NCBI GenBank assembly: GCA_014529385.2
Contig: CM043946.1
Location: 37,462,058 to 37,526,057, forward strand
Origin: Adiantum capillus-veneris
Lineage: Eukaryota; Streptophyta; Polypodiopsida; Polypodiales; Pteridaceae
Length of the DNA: 64,000 bases
Reading direction: 5' to 3'
Position 1 is the first letter of the stretch. The number at the start of each line of letters is the position of its first letter. This document shows positions 1 to 13,465 of the stretch, in pieces. Under the pieces are notes generated by a model. That model saw nothing but the letters and a program-made list of their open reading frames with translations. It was not told where the DNA came from and ran no database searches. A program made the translations under genes and the position numbers.

Positions 1-1373
1 TCATAGATGACTACTACACTAGATGACACCACACCAATGGTTGTTATGGAAAATTACCTACAAATTTACCTTCTCCAAGTTTGATCTCTTGGGATGTATA
101 GCAATTTCTACAAGAAGATAACGAGGCAAGCGAGAGGTAGCACCGCTTTGTTAAGCGCTGCTTACTTTGTTGCAGACGAACTCTCCTTTCACCTCAATGA
201 TGATAAGCCACCTCCTTCCTCTGAGTTTGGTCCTATCTAGACGAGGTGATGAAGATGATAGCATTGCCTATTGATAATGAGATAACATTGTTGTTCGCCT
301 ATATTTGGATGAAGCGCAAGGTCAAATATGTTGCTTGAGATGTGCTTCTGACCGAGTGTAATATGTCCATCACTGGAGTCAATCCAGTGGCAACATAAGT
401 CCACGACAACTTAAAGGTAATGACTTCTTCTTGTGAAACTCCAATACTTGAAACAAAAAGGTAACTCCAACACTAGAGTAGAAGCATAAGTTCCTCTCCA
501 ACACTGGAGAAGAAAACAAGTATACGGGGGAAGGGCATGTTCCCTACGGTTTATAAAAATTGGGTGAGGATGGTGCCACCTCCCCGCCATATTCACATAT
601 GTTTTTTTTTTTTTTTTGGGGGGGGGGCACAAGCATCCTATGCATCTCTATAATGCATTTACAAATTGTTATTCCGTAACTTGCTTAAAACATCAACTTA
701 CTCCTAATTTTAATCTTGTGGCGAGGTCGTTGAGGTTTTGATGCAGCTTCAAGAAGCTAGGCCACAGAGGCTTGAGCACAAGCAACAATATGACAATCAA
801 GGTACACTAACACTCCACTCTTACAATTAGTTTCAAGGTACACTTAAAAACCCCTATGAAACCAATCAAGTCACACTAGTTTGGACACTCATTTTGATGG
901 TTGCACACATTGTAGTGTGATGGGTCCAAATCCTTCCTTACTAAGGCCCATGTCACACAAATCCGTTGGGATGTGAGTGTAGTTGAATTGGCCCAATCAT
1001 GAGCACCGCCCTTATTTTTCATGTCACATAGGGCAGTGGCCTTCCTCCAATCTGCAAGCCTCGCATGCCAAGTCATGGATGCATAGAAAGAAATTTCATC
1101 TTGTGGGTAGTACCCAACCTCCACTCATCGAATGCATAAAGCAACTCGTTCTTTGGTCTTGGCCCAACTCTTAGACAGACATCGCTTGCAAGTCCATTGA
1201 TGCTTGTGGCTGAGGGTGATCTCTGTGCACGTAGGGCTCGGAAGGCCATCCGGACACATCGTGACACATCACCCATGGGTGTTGACCACGTGTGACTCTA
1301 GCCTAAGGCTGAATTCAGACAGGCACGGTGGGAGATAGGCTCTTTTGATACATTGTAGGTGCTTACATTCACA
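1..1373. repeat. Segmental duplication, copy A (uninterrupted)
   Basis: This stretch aligns almost base for base with 11800-13465 followed by 19225-19315. The same landmarks occur in the same order: the ACTACTACACTAGATGA start, a T-run, and the CCACGTGTGA segment. Copy A lacks two insertions found in copy B: 363 bp at 12758-13120 and the copia element at 13466-19219. The matching empty sites are 941-943 and 1280-1284. Similarity starts at or before base 1, so the duplication continues off the left edge. Similarity ends near 1373, where copy B joins P450-like sequence. No open frame looks coding. Confidence 0.9.
602..627. repeat. Homopolymer junction T16-G10
   Basis: Sixteen T are followed directly by ten G. 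The paralogous position in copy B (12408-12426) has T16 followed by only three G. The G-run therefore expanded in copy A, contracted in B, or is a base-calling artefact. Confidence 0.9.
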
Positions 1374-3560
<2,187 letters not shown>

Positions 3561-3565
3561 GTGAA

Positions 3566-4849
3566 AATCCAGACGGTGGTGTGAGAGTGTGAAATACCGC
3601 TTACAAACCCGAATGGAAATTTGAAGCCATTTGAGCGCTTTTATGAAATCCATCTATGCTCCCCTTCCCAAAATTAGGTTACGCAAGACATAAACATGAC
3701 TTGTCAAATATAACCAATCTTAATCAAACTAATCACCAAGCCCAAGCACCTTTCACATGGATATACTCGAAAATAGCAATAGTTGATGTTACCAAGGCAT
3801 TGGTTTCCCCTCACACACCTAAAGCTAGGGATCTATCTAGTGGTTCCTAATCAAGCCCAAATACAGAGATTAGGGGCTTTGATGAGAGCTAAAATAGAGA
3901 TCTATACACAAATGATCATGGTACATAATGAAAGCACTGCAATTGATTAATTAGCAAACAATTAGAGGCAGGAGAGGTCCAATTGGTCTAGCATAGAGAA
4001 GGATTAATACAATGCACCTACACACACATACACTAATCAATCCTAATTACCCAACAATGGTAGTGGATTTATGGAATGACCATGAACATGCCAAAATGTA
4101 ACGCATTGAACAATTACTAGAATACTTATTAGAAGAGGGAAATTGATTAAACATGAAGTGTGTAACAAAAATGTCTAGCATAGATGGAGTAGGAGCGAGG
4201 AGAGTGATTAGGAGGCACTAATCACCATTATGATTATGATACCACTTGATAGGTGTTGGGGTAACCCTCCTCATGGGCACCTCTTCTTCTTCTCCTATGA
4301 CCAATGAGCATGACCAAGAGGTACAACATATGACCCATTGCACATAGTGCATAAGGGAAGCGTAGATACTTTTGCCAAAAGTTGGAAATGCATGAACATA
4401 GAAGCCACACAGGCACCCACGAGTTCTCTTGGTGGATTCTATCTCCCTACAACCTCATAGATGATGTCACCTCTCCCCCATCTCCCATGCCCTTTATAAG
4501 AGCACCTCGCTCCTTTTGATCATTGAAGGGTTATGATAGTTCATGTTGGCGTGCGCCGTAGTATAGTGGATGCACCAGCATAATTTGTCAAATCCAAGAA
4601 GAGTATGACCCGGCTAGGGCATGGAAACACACAACAGACGCTTGTGTGTGCCACATAGAGGATTAGGATGGGAAATCTAGCTAATGACAAGGAGACCTAC
4701 GAGCTAGCATGCTACTTCTCTACCATTCGGTCTAATCGCGCACACACAAGAGCTTAATCATGCTCATAGCTCATCAACCACTAACCACTCACTAATCAAG
4801 CACACACACACATAAACAAGCATAGCCAAGCCACACAAGGACACACACT
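3566..4849. repeat. 1.3 kb tandem direct repeat, copy 1
   Basis: It is near-identical to 4898-6180 at an offset of 1331-1332 bp, with only scattered substitutions. It contains a CTTTATAAGAG promoter-like stretch near 4491, a CTTCTTCTTCTCC tract near 4283, and AC-rich ends. A 60-64 codon frame at each end (for example 3656-3850 plus and 4234-4416 minus) is conserved only because the DNA is duplicated, with no codon-biased divergence, so I do not call a gene. On the minus strand at 4233-4246 TGGTATCATAATCA is a weak match to a copia primer-binding site next to a TGTTGGGG sequence. The unit may derive from an LTR, but this is unproven. Confidence 0.88.
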
Positions 4850-4897
4850 AACCAGAAATTCCATTTTAGAGCTTTTGGCCCTTTTAGAAAAGGTTGG

Positions 4898-6180
4898 AAT
4901 CCAGAAGTGGTGTGAGCGTGTGAAATACCGCTTACAAACCCGAATGGAAATTTGAAGCCATTTGAGCACTTTTATGAAATCCATCTATGCTCCCCTTCCC
5001 AAAATTAGGTTACGCAAGACATAAACATGACTTGCCAAATATAACCAGTCTTAATCAAACTAATCACCAAGACCAAGCACCTTTCACATGGATATACTCA
5101 AAAATAGCAATAGTTGACGTTACCAAGGCATTGGTTTCCCCTCACAAACCTAAAGCTAGGGATCTATCTAGTGGTTCCTAATCAAGCCCAAATACAGAGA
5201 TTAGGGGCTTTGATGAGAGCTAAAATAGATATCTATACACAAATGATCATGGTACCTAATGAAAGCACTGCAATTGATTAATTAGCAAAAAATTAGAGGT
5301 AGGAGAGGTCCAATTGGTCTAGCACAGAGAAGGATAAATACAATGCACCTACACACACATACAGTAATCAATCCTAATTACCCAACAATGGTAGTGGATT
5401 TATGGAATGACCATGAACATGCCAAAATGTAACGCATTGAACAATGACTAAAATACTTATTAGAAGAGGGAAATTAACTAAAGATGAAGTGTGTAACAAC
5501 AATGTCTAGCATAGATGGAGTAGGAGCGAGGAGAGTGATTAGGAGGCACTAATCACCATTATGATTATGATACCACTTGATAGGTGTTGGGGTAACCCTC
5601 CTCATGGGCACCTCTTCTTCTTCTCCTATGACCAATGAGCATGACCAAGAGGTACGACATATGACCCATTTCACATAGTGCATAAGGGAAGCGTAGATAC
5701 TTTTGCCAAAAGTTGGAAATGCATGAACATAGATGCCACACAGGCACCCACGAGTTCTCTTGGTGGATTCTATATCCCTACAACCTCACAGATGATGTCA
5801 CCTCTCCTCCATCTCCCATGCCCTTTATAAGAGCACCTCGCTCCTTTTGATCATTGAAGGGTTATGATAGTTCATGTTGGCATGTGCCGTAGTATAGTGG
5901 ATGCACCAGCATAATTTGTCAAATCCAAGAAGAGTATGACCCGGCTAGGGCATGGAAACACACAACAGACGCTTGTGTGTGCCACATAGAGGATTAGGAT
6001 GGGAAATCTAGCTAATGACAAGGAGACCTACGAGCTAGCATGCTACTTCTCTACCATTCGGTCTAATTGCGCACACACAAGAGCTTAATCATGCTCATAT
6101 CTAATCAACCACTAACCACTCACTAATCAAGCACACACACGCATAAACAAGCATAGCCAAGCCACACATGGACACACACT
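4898..6180. repeat. 1.3 kb tandem direct repeat, copy 2
   Basis: This is the second copy of 3566-4849. About 48 bp of non-homologous sequence separates the copies. Both end in the same ACACACACT stretch and then diverge. Differences are mostly single substitutions, implying a fairly recent duplication. Confidence 0.88.
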
Positions 6181-6300
6181 GACTACACCGATCTACACAC
6201 ACATAAGCATGCCTAACAAGAGAGGGAACTTCAAGAGCTGCCATTACTCACAAGAAGGGCTTTTGATGCTCGAGGTTTTTGCACTCTCCTCACTCTGTAC

Positions 6301-6434
6301 ATGTGCGTGAGTGTTTTTTTGGACTACTCCACTATTCCACCAATTTAAATGATAGAATTTGACTCTTATGTGCGTGAGTGTTTTTTTGGACTACTCCGCT
6401 CTTCCACCAATTAAAATGATAGACTTTGACTCTT
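6301..6434. repeat. 67-bp direct repeat, two copies
   Basis: Units 6301-6367 and 6368-6434 both begin ATGTGCGTGAGTGTTTTTTT and end TTGACTCTT, with a handful of substitutions. They sit in otherwise unannotated DNA between the 1.3 kb duplication and the polyprotein relic. Confidence 0.85.
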
Positions 6435-6599
6435 ATGTGCAGCTATCCAGCATGAGCGACTGAATTTTACAATATGCTAAACTCTTCCAGCTTGAGCTAT
6501 AGTCTAAAGATCTAGACTCATAGACCACAAAAAATATTAGGACATGAAGCTTGGGTATGACGCTTTGTTCATTTAGTGGCTCAGCCTCAAGTGTTTTTT

Positions 6600-8510
6600 G
6601 CACCTGGGCGACTTGACTTTTTGTTCAAAGAGCTTTTATCTTGTAGTAGGATTTTTGTTGAGCTCTTTGTTTTCCTGTTTCTTGAGAAGATTGGCTAGCT
6701 CCACTAATCGTGATACTTTTTGGCCCGTCTTTGTAGCTATCTTGAGAGTCAGAGATGACTTCAACCTTTTGCTTGTCTTTATGTTGCATTTTAGGTACCC
6801 ATATGTATCTGCTTCTTGGTGTAGGCTTTGCTTGGCAGATTCCTAAATGGTTGGCTGGCTCATTGTTTTCTGTGTTATTTTCTTCAAGATCCAGTCTTGA
6901 AATGGAAGAATTTGGGCTTGGTGCCTTGGGTAACCGTTTGCTACTTGTGTAGTATCCTTGTGCTTGAAGAATATTAGATGGCACGATCCATGATGTTGAT
7001 GAAAGTGCATCCAAGTATACAAGTTGTGTGCCATCCACGGGAATGAATGGTGGGGGATTCCCTTGTCGAGGTGTAGGACTTCTAGATGTGAACTTATTCT
7101 GGCCTTATCATTTAATCTCTGCTTTGAAAATGGATGTGAGCTTATCTTGTGGTTGAGTTGCTTTGTTTTGAAGCCATTATCTGCTGCATAGGTTGAAGTC
7201 TTTGGTTTTGGTAACCGAATCTTGACTTGTCCTGTATAATAGCCTTGCTCGGCTAAGTTGTACTTGGACTCAACCCATCCCATGTGTTTTTCTTGTATTC
7301 TCTAGCTAGGTTGATCTATCCAAACTCGATCCTTGACTTTGATCTCTTGTGTAGCAACGTAAACTTTGGCTAGCTTTTGACGACGTTCTCGCAGTGTTGG
7401 GTACTTTGGTTGAAAGATCTTCTTGTGACTCTGTTTTTGACCTTGAAGCATGTTGGCTTTTGAAGTAGACGCTTTGTCTTGTACTTGTGTAGGTTGGGCT
7501 AGAGACTTTGACAGAAGGGAAGGCTTTTGCTGGTAGGACATTTGCGGGCTTACTTTAGCTTTTCCTTTGTCAGCAGCCGAGAATCTTTAACCTACTATAG
7601 GCTTGACCTCTTTTCCTGATTGATTGCTTGTCGTGAGGACCATCGTTGAAGATTTAGGTTCTTCTTCCACTATTTCTGCCCATTGCCTTGACAAAATCAA
7701 ATGTGTACTCATTTTTGAAGAATACACCACTAGGAATATGTCTTTAATTACCTTTGACCGTAGTTTAAGGGTAGCTTTTGCAATTCCCAAACTTATGACC
7801 TCTTTTCCATGTGATATATAAACCTGTACCTGAATTTCATACAATTCCGGCTTATCTAGACATGACATTTGTCGTGGCAATGTAATCTATCTCTGCTGTG
7901 AAATTGAACTTCAGATTGTCATGTGCCTCTAACGAGAATTTAATCTTCTTGTTGACTGCCAGGTAACAGATGTCCTCTTTGTTTTTTTTATTAGTCTTTG
8001 ACTTCTGTGCCTTGGAATCTTTGTCATCACCTTGTATATTAAACTTTTCTATTGTTTGACTGGTTGTAGCCTATTCCAATTGCTTACTATCTTGCACTTT
8101 AGAGCTTTGTGTAAGTTCTATTGCCTGATGTGCTTGTTGGTCTGCATTGCTAGTTTCTGATTTGTGATGCCACGATTCTTGATCCCTAAATTTCTCTGTC
8201 ACTATATACCTCTTCTTGCTTTTCTAGCACTTGTAGGTCATTCAATGGTGGCTGTGCCTCGTGGAAATCTTCTAAGGCTTGTGTAGTAGGATGTTGATTT
8301 GACTCTCTTCTTCTGGGGCAGTGGTTGCCGTGGCCATCGGTTCACATTGCTCCATGGGTTTTGGTAGAGCCTCTTTTTGAAAATATTCATCCATTTCATG
8401 CACTTCTTGTCGTTGGTAGTGAATCTTGGAGGCAGGTATTTCTTGTTCTTCTGTGACTTTGAAAGCTGAGATGAGAGAGAGATAGAGAGCAGTGTGTACA
8501 AGCCTCAATC
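6600..8510 (-). pseudogene. Decayed retroelement-like polyprotein with protease-like segment
   Basis: A chain of minus-strand open frames runs from 8508 down to about 6600, broken by stops and frame changes (8508-8272, a frame without a Met near 8170-7870, 7880-7587, 7541-7302, 7283-6843, 7038-6625). The 7880-7587 piece contains KPELYEIQVQVYISHGKEV and, further on, THLILSRQWAE. That resembles the C-terminal half of a retropepsin-type domain of gypsy-like polyproteins, where the motif is usually ILGRxW. The downstream frames are Lys/Gln/Ser-rich. They carry at least two copies of a W-V/I...L..QGYYT...RLPK peptide repeat and a YIWVPK variant. No reverse transcriptase or integrase motif is visible. 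The gypsy-type gag/protease assignment is inference; that the frames are decayed is seen directly. Confidence 0.4.
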
Positions 8511-8639
8511 ACAGAACAAAGAGAAAGTGGCAATAAATATCAAAGAAAGGTTCATGCTTGAGGTTTCTTCTTGTACAATTGCAAGAGTCGGGGCAAGCAC
8601 ACCTTCATTGATATTTATATTAATTAATATCCCTCGATG

Positions 8640-9480
8640 TTGAGGGGTGCTCAACAAGATTCATGCATACTCAGCGATTCTCTTCCTAACTTTAATGTGA
8701 AAAGAGAACAAGTTGGTTTTACTGTGTGGTCTCGTGATGAGGAAGCGTATGAAATGAAGTTGGCAGTGAGCGTAGGAATTGGGCTCGTCAAAGCGGGGTC
8801 ACGTAGGTTATGGGGAGCACCAATGGGTAGCGTAAGTGTAGAGAGCGGGGAGCAAAGGGCGTAGGACAAGGGTGGTGCTGAGAATGCGTAGAAGAAGATA
8901 CCACTCAGCTACGCGTAGTAAAGGCCCAAGGGGCCTGGTCAATGGGTGCGTGGGAGAAGTGGGCCCTTGGGGGCGTAGAAAGGACAAAATCACGTCGGAT
9001 GGGGCAGAAAAGCGTAGGAGAGCGTAGGCCTTGTCCAAAAATGCATAGGTCAATGGTAGGCTGGGGGCCATAAAGGCGTAGGAAGTAGGGTGGTGGCAAG
9101 CTCATGTGTAGGGAATCCAACACATACTATGCGTAGGAAGAGGAGGGCAAAGCCCGAGGCCGTGAACAATGAGGCGTAGGAAGAGGGATGTTGCGGGGAG
9201 CGTACGTTATGGAGGCGAGAGGAGACGTGGGGCTAGTGGCCCAGAGAGAGGGCGTGGAAGGTGCAAAAAAAGCCCGGGGCTATAATGCATGCAGGTGAGG
9301 GTGATGGCACTGGACACACGACAGCGCACCGGAAGTAAACGATGGGGGGGCCGCATCAGGGGCGTGAAAGAATGGCGGAGGGCAGAGCGGGAATAACATC
9401 GAGCCACGAGGGTATGGTGGGGGGTAGAGGGCGCAGGGCAGGGATGGTGGGGTGGTTATTTTTAGCTTTTGATGTTTTTT
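8640..9480. repeat. G-rich stretch with dispersed GCGTAGG motifs
   Basis: The plus strand is purine- and G-rich and carries many copies of GCGTAGG or one-base variants (GCGTAGA, GTGTAGG, GCATAGG). Examples lie near 8778, 8857, 8888, 8913, 8974, 9013, 9021, 9069, 9131 and 9173. Spacing is irregular, so it is a motif cluster and not a regular tandem array. Open frames here on both strands have no recognisable content. It could be the degenerate LTR or leader of the polyprotein relic to its left, but no LTR ends were identified. Confidence 0.6.
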
Positions 9481-9525
9481 ATAATTTTTTATTGTTTTTT
9501 ATAATTGTTTATCTTTTTTCTTTTT

Positions 9526-10574
9526 AAAAGAAATGGAGAAGAGATAGAGAGAGAAAGGGAGAAGAGAGAGAAAAGGAGTTTTTTAATAAATAAATAAGAA
9601 AAAGGAGAAAATAAAGATAAAAGGGGGGAATTTGTTAATAAAATAAATACAAATAAGTAAAAATAAATAGAAAATAGTAAATAAAAAGTAAAATAGAGAG
9701 GGATTTTTTAAATAAATAAAAATAAAAAAGAAAAAAACCAAATATGCAGGGGGTTTTTTTTCTTATTTTTATTATTATTTTTTTAGGATAAAAAATCAAA
9801 AAAAAAAAGAAAAAAGAAAAAACTCAAAATATCTCCAAGAGCCTCTTCACACGCACTTTCCGGCGGGAGCGTGTCTCGCTTGGGGCACGGACCCACGCGG
9901 GTTCTGGATAGGGGCGATAAATTATAGAGATGAAAAGAGAGGTCGGAAGTGACGGCATGAGCGGGCGTGTGAAACTCCGGTGCACAGGCGTGTGCATGCG
10001 GGACCGCAAGTGCATGCCAAGGGTGAAAATTTTCTATGAGGCGTAAAAATACCACAAAAATTGCTAAAAATAGCCAAAAAAGTCACAGACGCTCACATGA
10101 TCATTGTGCACATTTTGGTGCACATAGGATGCACAATGTTTTTCCAATTTTTAGTTTTTAACTAATTTTAAGCAAAATTTAGGCAAATAATTAGCAACAA
10201 ATTGCCAAAATAATACCGAACATTAGCCAAAATATTTTTGAAAAATTACAGAAATTTTTTGCACTTCTTGAGCTACGTGATCATGCAAAAACATTTAAAA
10301 AATCATCAAACCATAATCCAACATTGCATCAAATAGGATTCACGGGCTTTTAAAAATTGCATTTTTTGCCCAAAATTACGCAAAAATTAGTGCAGAAATT
10401 GCATAATGGGATACATTCAAATCAGCGTTTAACACCAACAAACGTCCAATCAATCGATCACAAATACACTTTTTGCATCAAAATCTACACATAGTGTATA
10501 CACATCAAATTTTGCCCAATTTTCGGCAGCATAACGGCGCTATTTTGGCAATCGAAAAACCATAACCATAAACC
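9526..10574. other. Low-complexity purine and AT-rich DNA, no gene
   Basis: 9526-9800 is A/G-rich (GAGAGAGAAAGGG type) with AATAAATAAATA runs. 9800-10060 is a more balanced patch whose minus-strand frame ends in a poly-Phe artefact. 10060-10574 is A-rich with many CAAAAATTGC-like strings. I see no coding, RNA or mobile-element signature. The block ends abruptly where the gag fragment begins. Confidence 0.7.
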
Positions 10575-11053
10575 AACAATGGCAAGCCCTGAGATAAGCA
10601 CTTCATCTAGAAGTATTTTCCGCGTCTCCAAAAGCTTGGAGGAGGATTGACCCTCTTGCATGGTACTTTTACCAATTTCTTGATCAAGGAAACTTGGTAG
10701 ACGAGGTCAGTGTGCTCATACTTCTTCTTGAAGAAATTCCAAATGGTGCTAGCAGTAGTTAGCTTTTTCGCCATTTGGACTTGCGGATATTGGCAATGGA
10801 GAACGAGCTCCATCTTGGCACTATTATTTCTACTATGCCAAGTATTGTAGGTGTCATTGAAGTATGTTGAATCTTCGTCTTCGGGGTGGTCAGGTTTCTC
10901 TTCGACTCCTGACGTGACGTCCCAAAGTTGCAGCTCTGTGAGGTAGAGTTCCATCCAAATCTTTCACACTTGGTAGTTTGTGCCGTTAACCTTGTCAATA
11001 ATGTAGCGGGGCTTGTAGGTGGATGCGGAAGATGAAGAAGCTAACTCGGGCAT
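10575..11053 (-). pseudogene. Partial copia gag, nonsense and frameshift mutated
   Basis: Gag is the nucleocapsid precursor that packages element RNA in virus-like particles. The frame opens at the ATG at 11053 with MPELASSSS and reads YKPRYIIDKVNGTNYQV, typical of the copia gag N-terminus. Codon 30 is TGA (10966-10964), where related copies have Trp. Homology continues through KMELVLHC and YQVSLIKKLVK. One base is out of register near 10660, and the fragment stops near 10575. It aligns residue for residue with the gag remnant at 13915. The zinc-knuckle half is missing. Confidence 0.85.
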
Positions 11054-11164
11054 CTTTCGAGGTTCAAGATTCCTTGAAAAGAATGGAGAGTGAGGCTTCG
11101 AGTGTGGGATAGAGAGATGGAATACTCCTGGCACTAATTAGAAAAACTAATCTTAAGTTCTATC

Positions 11165-11176
11165 ACTCTGATACCA
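11165..11176 (-). other. Primer-binding site (initiator tRNA-Met type)
   Basis: The minus strand reads TGGTATCAGAGT immediately after the CA end of the LTR. It matches the plant copia consensus TGGTATCAGAGC at 11 of 12 positions. Confidence 0.88.
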
Positions 11177-11523
11177 TGTGAGCACTTAGATATTGAGTTA
11201 AATGTGATTAATATCACTGTTAATTAATATGCTAATGTCAAGACATAAGAGAGTGCAAGATAGAAATAGAGCAATGACAATAGATTGCACTTGAATGGAG
11301 AAAGAATACTTTGTTACAAATGAGGCCAGCTAATGGGATTTATATACAAGTTGAGGGAGTGAGGATTATCCATCACATGTGAATTATAGGTTGGTGGGAA
11401 TAGACACATGTTGAGACTTGCATAGGTGGAAGGGGTCCATATGGGAATTAGGTGTAAGGACTTTGGGAATAGAGGTGGGTGGAAACAAGTCCACACTGAA
11501 TAAAGTAATAAGTTACTTTTACA
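11177..11523 (-). repeat. 5' LTR, 347 bp
   Basis: On the minus strand it begins TGTAAAAGTAAC and ends GTGCTCACA, so it has TG...CA termini. A TATATAAAT box lies on the minus strand at 11346-11338, suited to driving element transcription. It is nearly collinear with the LTR at 21343-21678. The base after its outer end differs from that LTR's context, and no matching target duplication could be paired because the element is truncated. Confidence 0.87.
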
Positions 11524-11799
11524 GAAATTGGCAAGATCCCATAATTGATGGTCTACACGGAGGAAGCTGGGCCAAGGAACAAACACCGAATGCATGCAGT
11601 AGCCAATACAAATAATCTTGCAGTAGACCCACTTGAAAGGTTGCACTTCAAAATGCGATGTGGGTGGACGATATTATAGGCTCATTTAGTAACGTTATCG
11701 CCTCCAATACTCATTCATGTGAATTTGTGACAACATTGCAGTTCTCTAGTAACACATACATTGACTCCCTACGATGACTTGGATGTGGAGCCCATGGTG
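11524..11799. other. Short unannotated spacer
   Basis: This sequence lies between the 5' LTR fragment and the start of segmental duplication copy B. I see no repeat, gene or regulatory signature. Confidence 0.6.
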
Positions 11800-12757
11800 T
11801 CATCAATCACTACTACACTAGATGATACCACACCATTGGTTGTTATGGAAAATTAGCTACAAATTTACCTTCTCCAAGTTTGATCTTTTGGGATGTATAG
11901 GAGTTTTCACAAGAAGATAATGAGGCCAGGGAGAGGCAGCACCGCTTTGTTATGTGCTACTTACTTTGTTGTAGACGAACTCTCCTTTCACCTCAATGAT
12001 GGTAAGCCACCTCCTCACGCTCAGTTTGGTCCTAGTTAGAGGAGGTGATGAAGATGATAGCACTGCCTATTGATAATGAGATAGCATTGTTGTCCGGCTA
12101 TATTTGGCTGAAGCGCATGGTCAAATATATGGCTTAAGAGGTGCTTTTGACCGAATGTCCTATCTCCATTCGTTGGAGTCAATCCAGAGGCAACATAAGT
12201 CCACGAGACTCACTTAAAGGTAATGACTTCTTCTTGTGCACAACTCCAATACTTGAAACAAAAAGGTAACTCCAACACTAGAGTAGAAGCATAAGTCCGT
12301 CTCCAACACTAGAGAAGAAAACAAGTATACGGGGGAAGGGCACGATCCCTACGGTTTATTAAAATTGGGTGAGGATGCTGCCACCTCCCCGCCATACTCA
12401 CGTATGGTTTTTTTTTTTTTTTTGGGCACAAGCATTCTATGCACATAATGCATCTCTATAATGTATTTACAAATGGTTATTCGGTAACTACTTTTGCTTA
12501 AAACATCAACCTACTCCTAATTTCAATCTTGTGGCGAGGTCGTCGAGGTGTTGATGGAGCTTCAAGAAGCTACGACACAGAAGGCTTGAGCACAAGCAGC
12601 AATACGACAATTAAGGTACACTAACACTCCACTCCTACAATTAGTTTCAAGGTACACTTAAAAACCCCTATGAAACCAATCAAGGCACACTACTTTGGAC
12701 ACTCATTTTGATGGTTGCACATATTGTAGTGTGGTGGGTCCAAATCCTTCCTTACTA

Positions 12758-13120
12758 TGGCCCCTGTCAGACTAGGCCGCGCGTCCTTGCTGAGGTGGAT
12801 GGCCTCTCACCACCATGGTCATGCATGAGAGGGTGCTGGCTTCCAGCCACTGTTGGGAATGGTGCCACATTGGGGGAGTTTCAGAACCTGGAAATGCTGA
12901 CGTGCAGCGAATCAGATTGCAGCTTTAGTGTTGGAGCTGAGGTTGGGCGGGCAAACGAGGCCGGCACACTCCATGGAAAAGTTGGCCACTGAGGTGGAGA
13001 GCCAGCTCAACCATGCAACCATGGGCAGCAACCCAGTGTGACAAGGGCACCCATGGGCGCAACACCTGATTGGCGGGTCAGAGAGAAAAAGGTGGCCGCC
13101 TGCCCCAATGTGACATGGGC
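12758..13120. mobile_element. 363-bp insertion with inverted-repeat-like ends (possible MITE)
   Basis: This block is absent from copy A, whose intact site reads TTACTAAGGCCC at 938-949. In copy B the block is flanked by CTA on both sides (12755-12757 and 13121-13123). Its ends read TGGCCCCTGTCAGAC and AATGTGACATGGGC. These are imperfect inverted repeats (GCCC[C/A]TGTCA). A 3-bp duplication and GC-rich short termini fit a PIF/Harbinger-type MITE. The flanking host sequence also contains GGCCCATGTCA, so a deletion in copy A between short direct repeats is a real alternative. Confidence 0.4.
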
Positions 13121-13137
13121 CTAAGGCCCATGTCACA
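13109..13137. repeat. Perfect 13-bp inverted repeat, 3-bp loop
   Basis: TGTGACATGGGCC and its exact reverse complement are separated by TAA. The left arm is the right end of the 363-bp insertion. The right arm is ancestral sequence shared with copy A, so the palindrome was created at the insertion junction. Confidence 0.85.
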
Positions 13138-13460
13138 CAAATCCATTGGGATGTGAGTGTAGTTGAATTGGCCCAAGCACGAGCACCGCCCTTATATTTC
13201 ATGTCACATAGGGAAGTGGCCTTCCCTCCAATCTGCAAGCCTGGCATGCCAAGTCATAGATGCATAGAAACCAATTTCATGTGGCAGGTAGTACCCAACG
13301 TCCACTCATCGAATGCAGAAAGAAGCTCGTTGATTAGTCTTGGCCTAGCTCTTAGACGAACATCACTCGCATGTCCACCACTGCTTGTGGCTGAGGGGCT
13401 CTCTGTGCAGGGAGGGCTCCGAAGGCCATCTCGGACACATCGAGACACATCACGCATGGG

Positions 13461-13465
13461 CGCTG
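13461..13465. other. Target-site duplication CGCTG, left
   Basis: CGCTG immediately precedes the TGTGAAA start of the copia element and recurs at 19220-19224. The empty site in copy A is TGTTG at 1280-1284, in identical flanking context. Confidence 0.93.

Larger units (their letters stand above)
10575..11523 (-). mobile_element. Ty1/copia 5' fragment: LTR, primer site and partial gag
   Basis: Read on the minus strand this gives an LTR (11523-11177), a primer-binding site, a leader and the first part of gag. It ends abruptly near 10575, where gag homology stops after the peptide SGLAI and AT-rich DNA starts. The LTR belongs to the same family as the one at 21343-21678. Pol is absent here. At 21343-25539 the complementary part of the same family (zinc knuckle to 3' LTR) is present in the same orientation, but in the opposite order along the chromosome. 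They are therefore two truncated copies or a rearranged tandem pair. Confidence 0.85.
11800..13465. repeat. Segmental duplication, copy B, left part
   Basis: Position 11800 corresponds to base 1 of the window, and homology continues to the copia insertion at 13466. The remainder of the duplication resumes after the element at 19225. Relative to copy A it carries an extra 363 bp at 12758-13120. Small indels and substitutions are scattered, so the copies are diverged but easily alignable. Confidence 0.9.

Noticed and set aside
876-1276. Open frames in segmental duplication copy A (and their counterparts at 12912-13499)
   Set aside because: Frames are not conserved between the two copies despite high DNA similarity, and lengths change with each indel.
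4559-4600. tRNA or SINE-like promoter: TAGTATAGTGG matches an A box (also in the second 1.3 kb copy)
   Set aside because: The only B-box-like string (TTTGTCAAATCC) is too close and matches poorly, and no cloverleaf can be folded.
9783-10055. 90-codon minus-strand frame ending in poly-Phe
   Set aside because: Driven by an A-run; no motif and no neighbour context.
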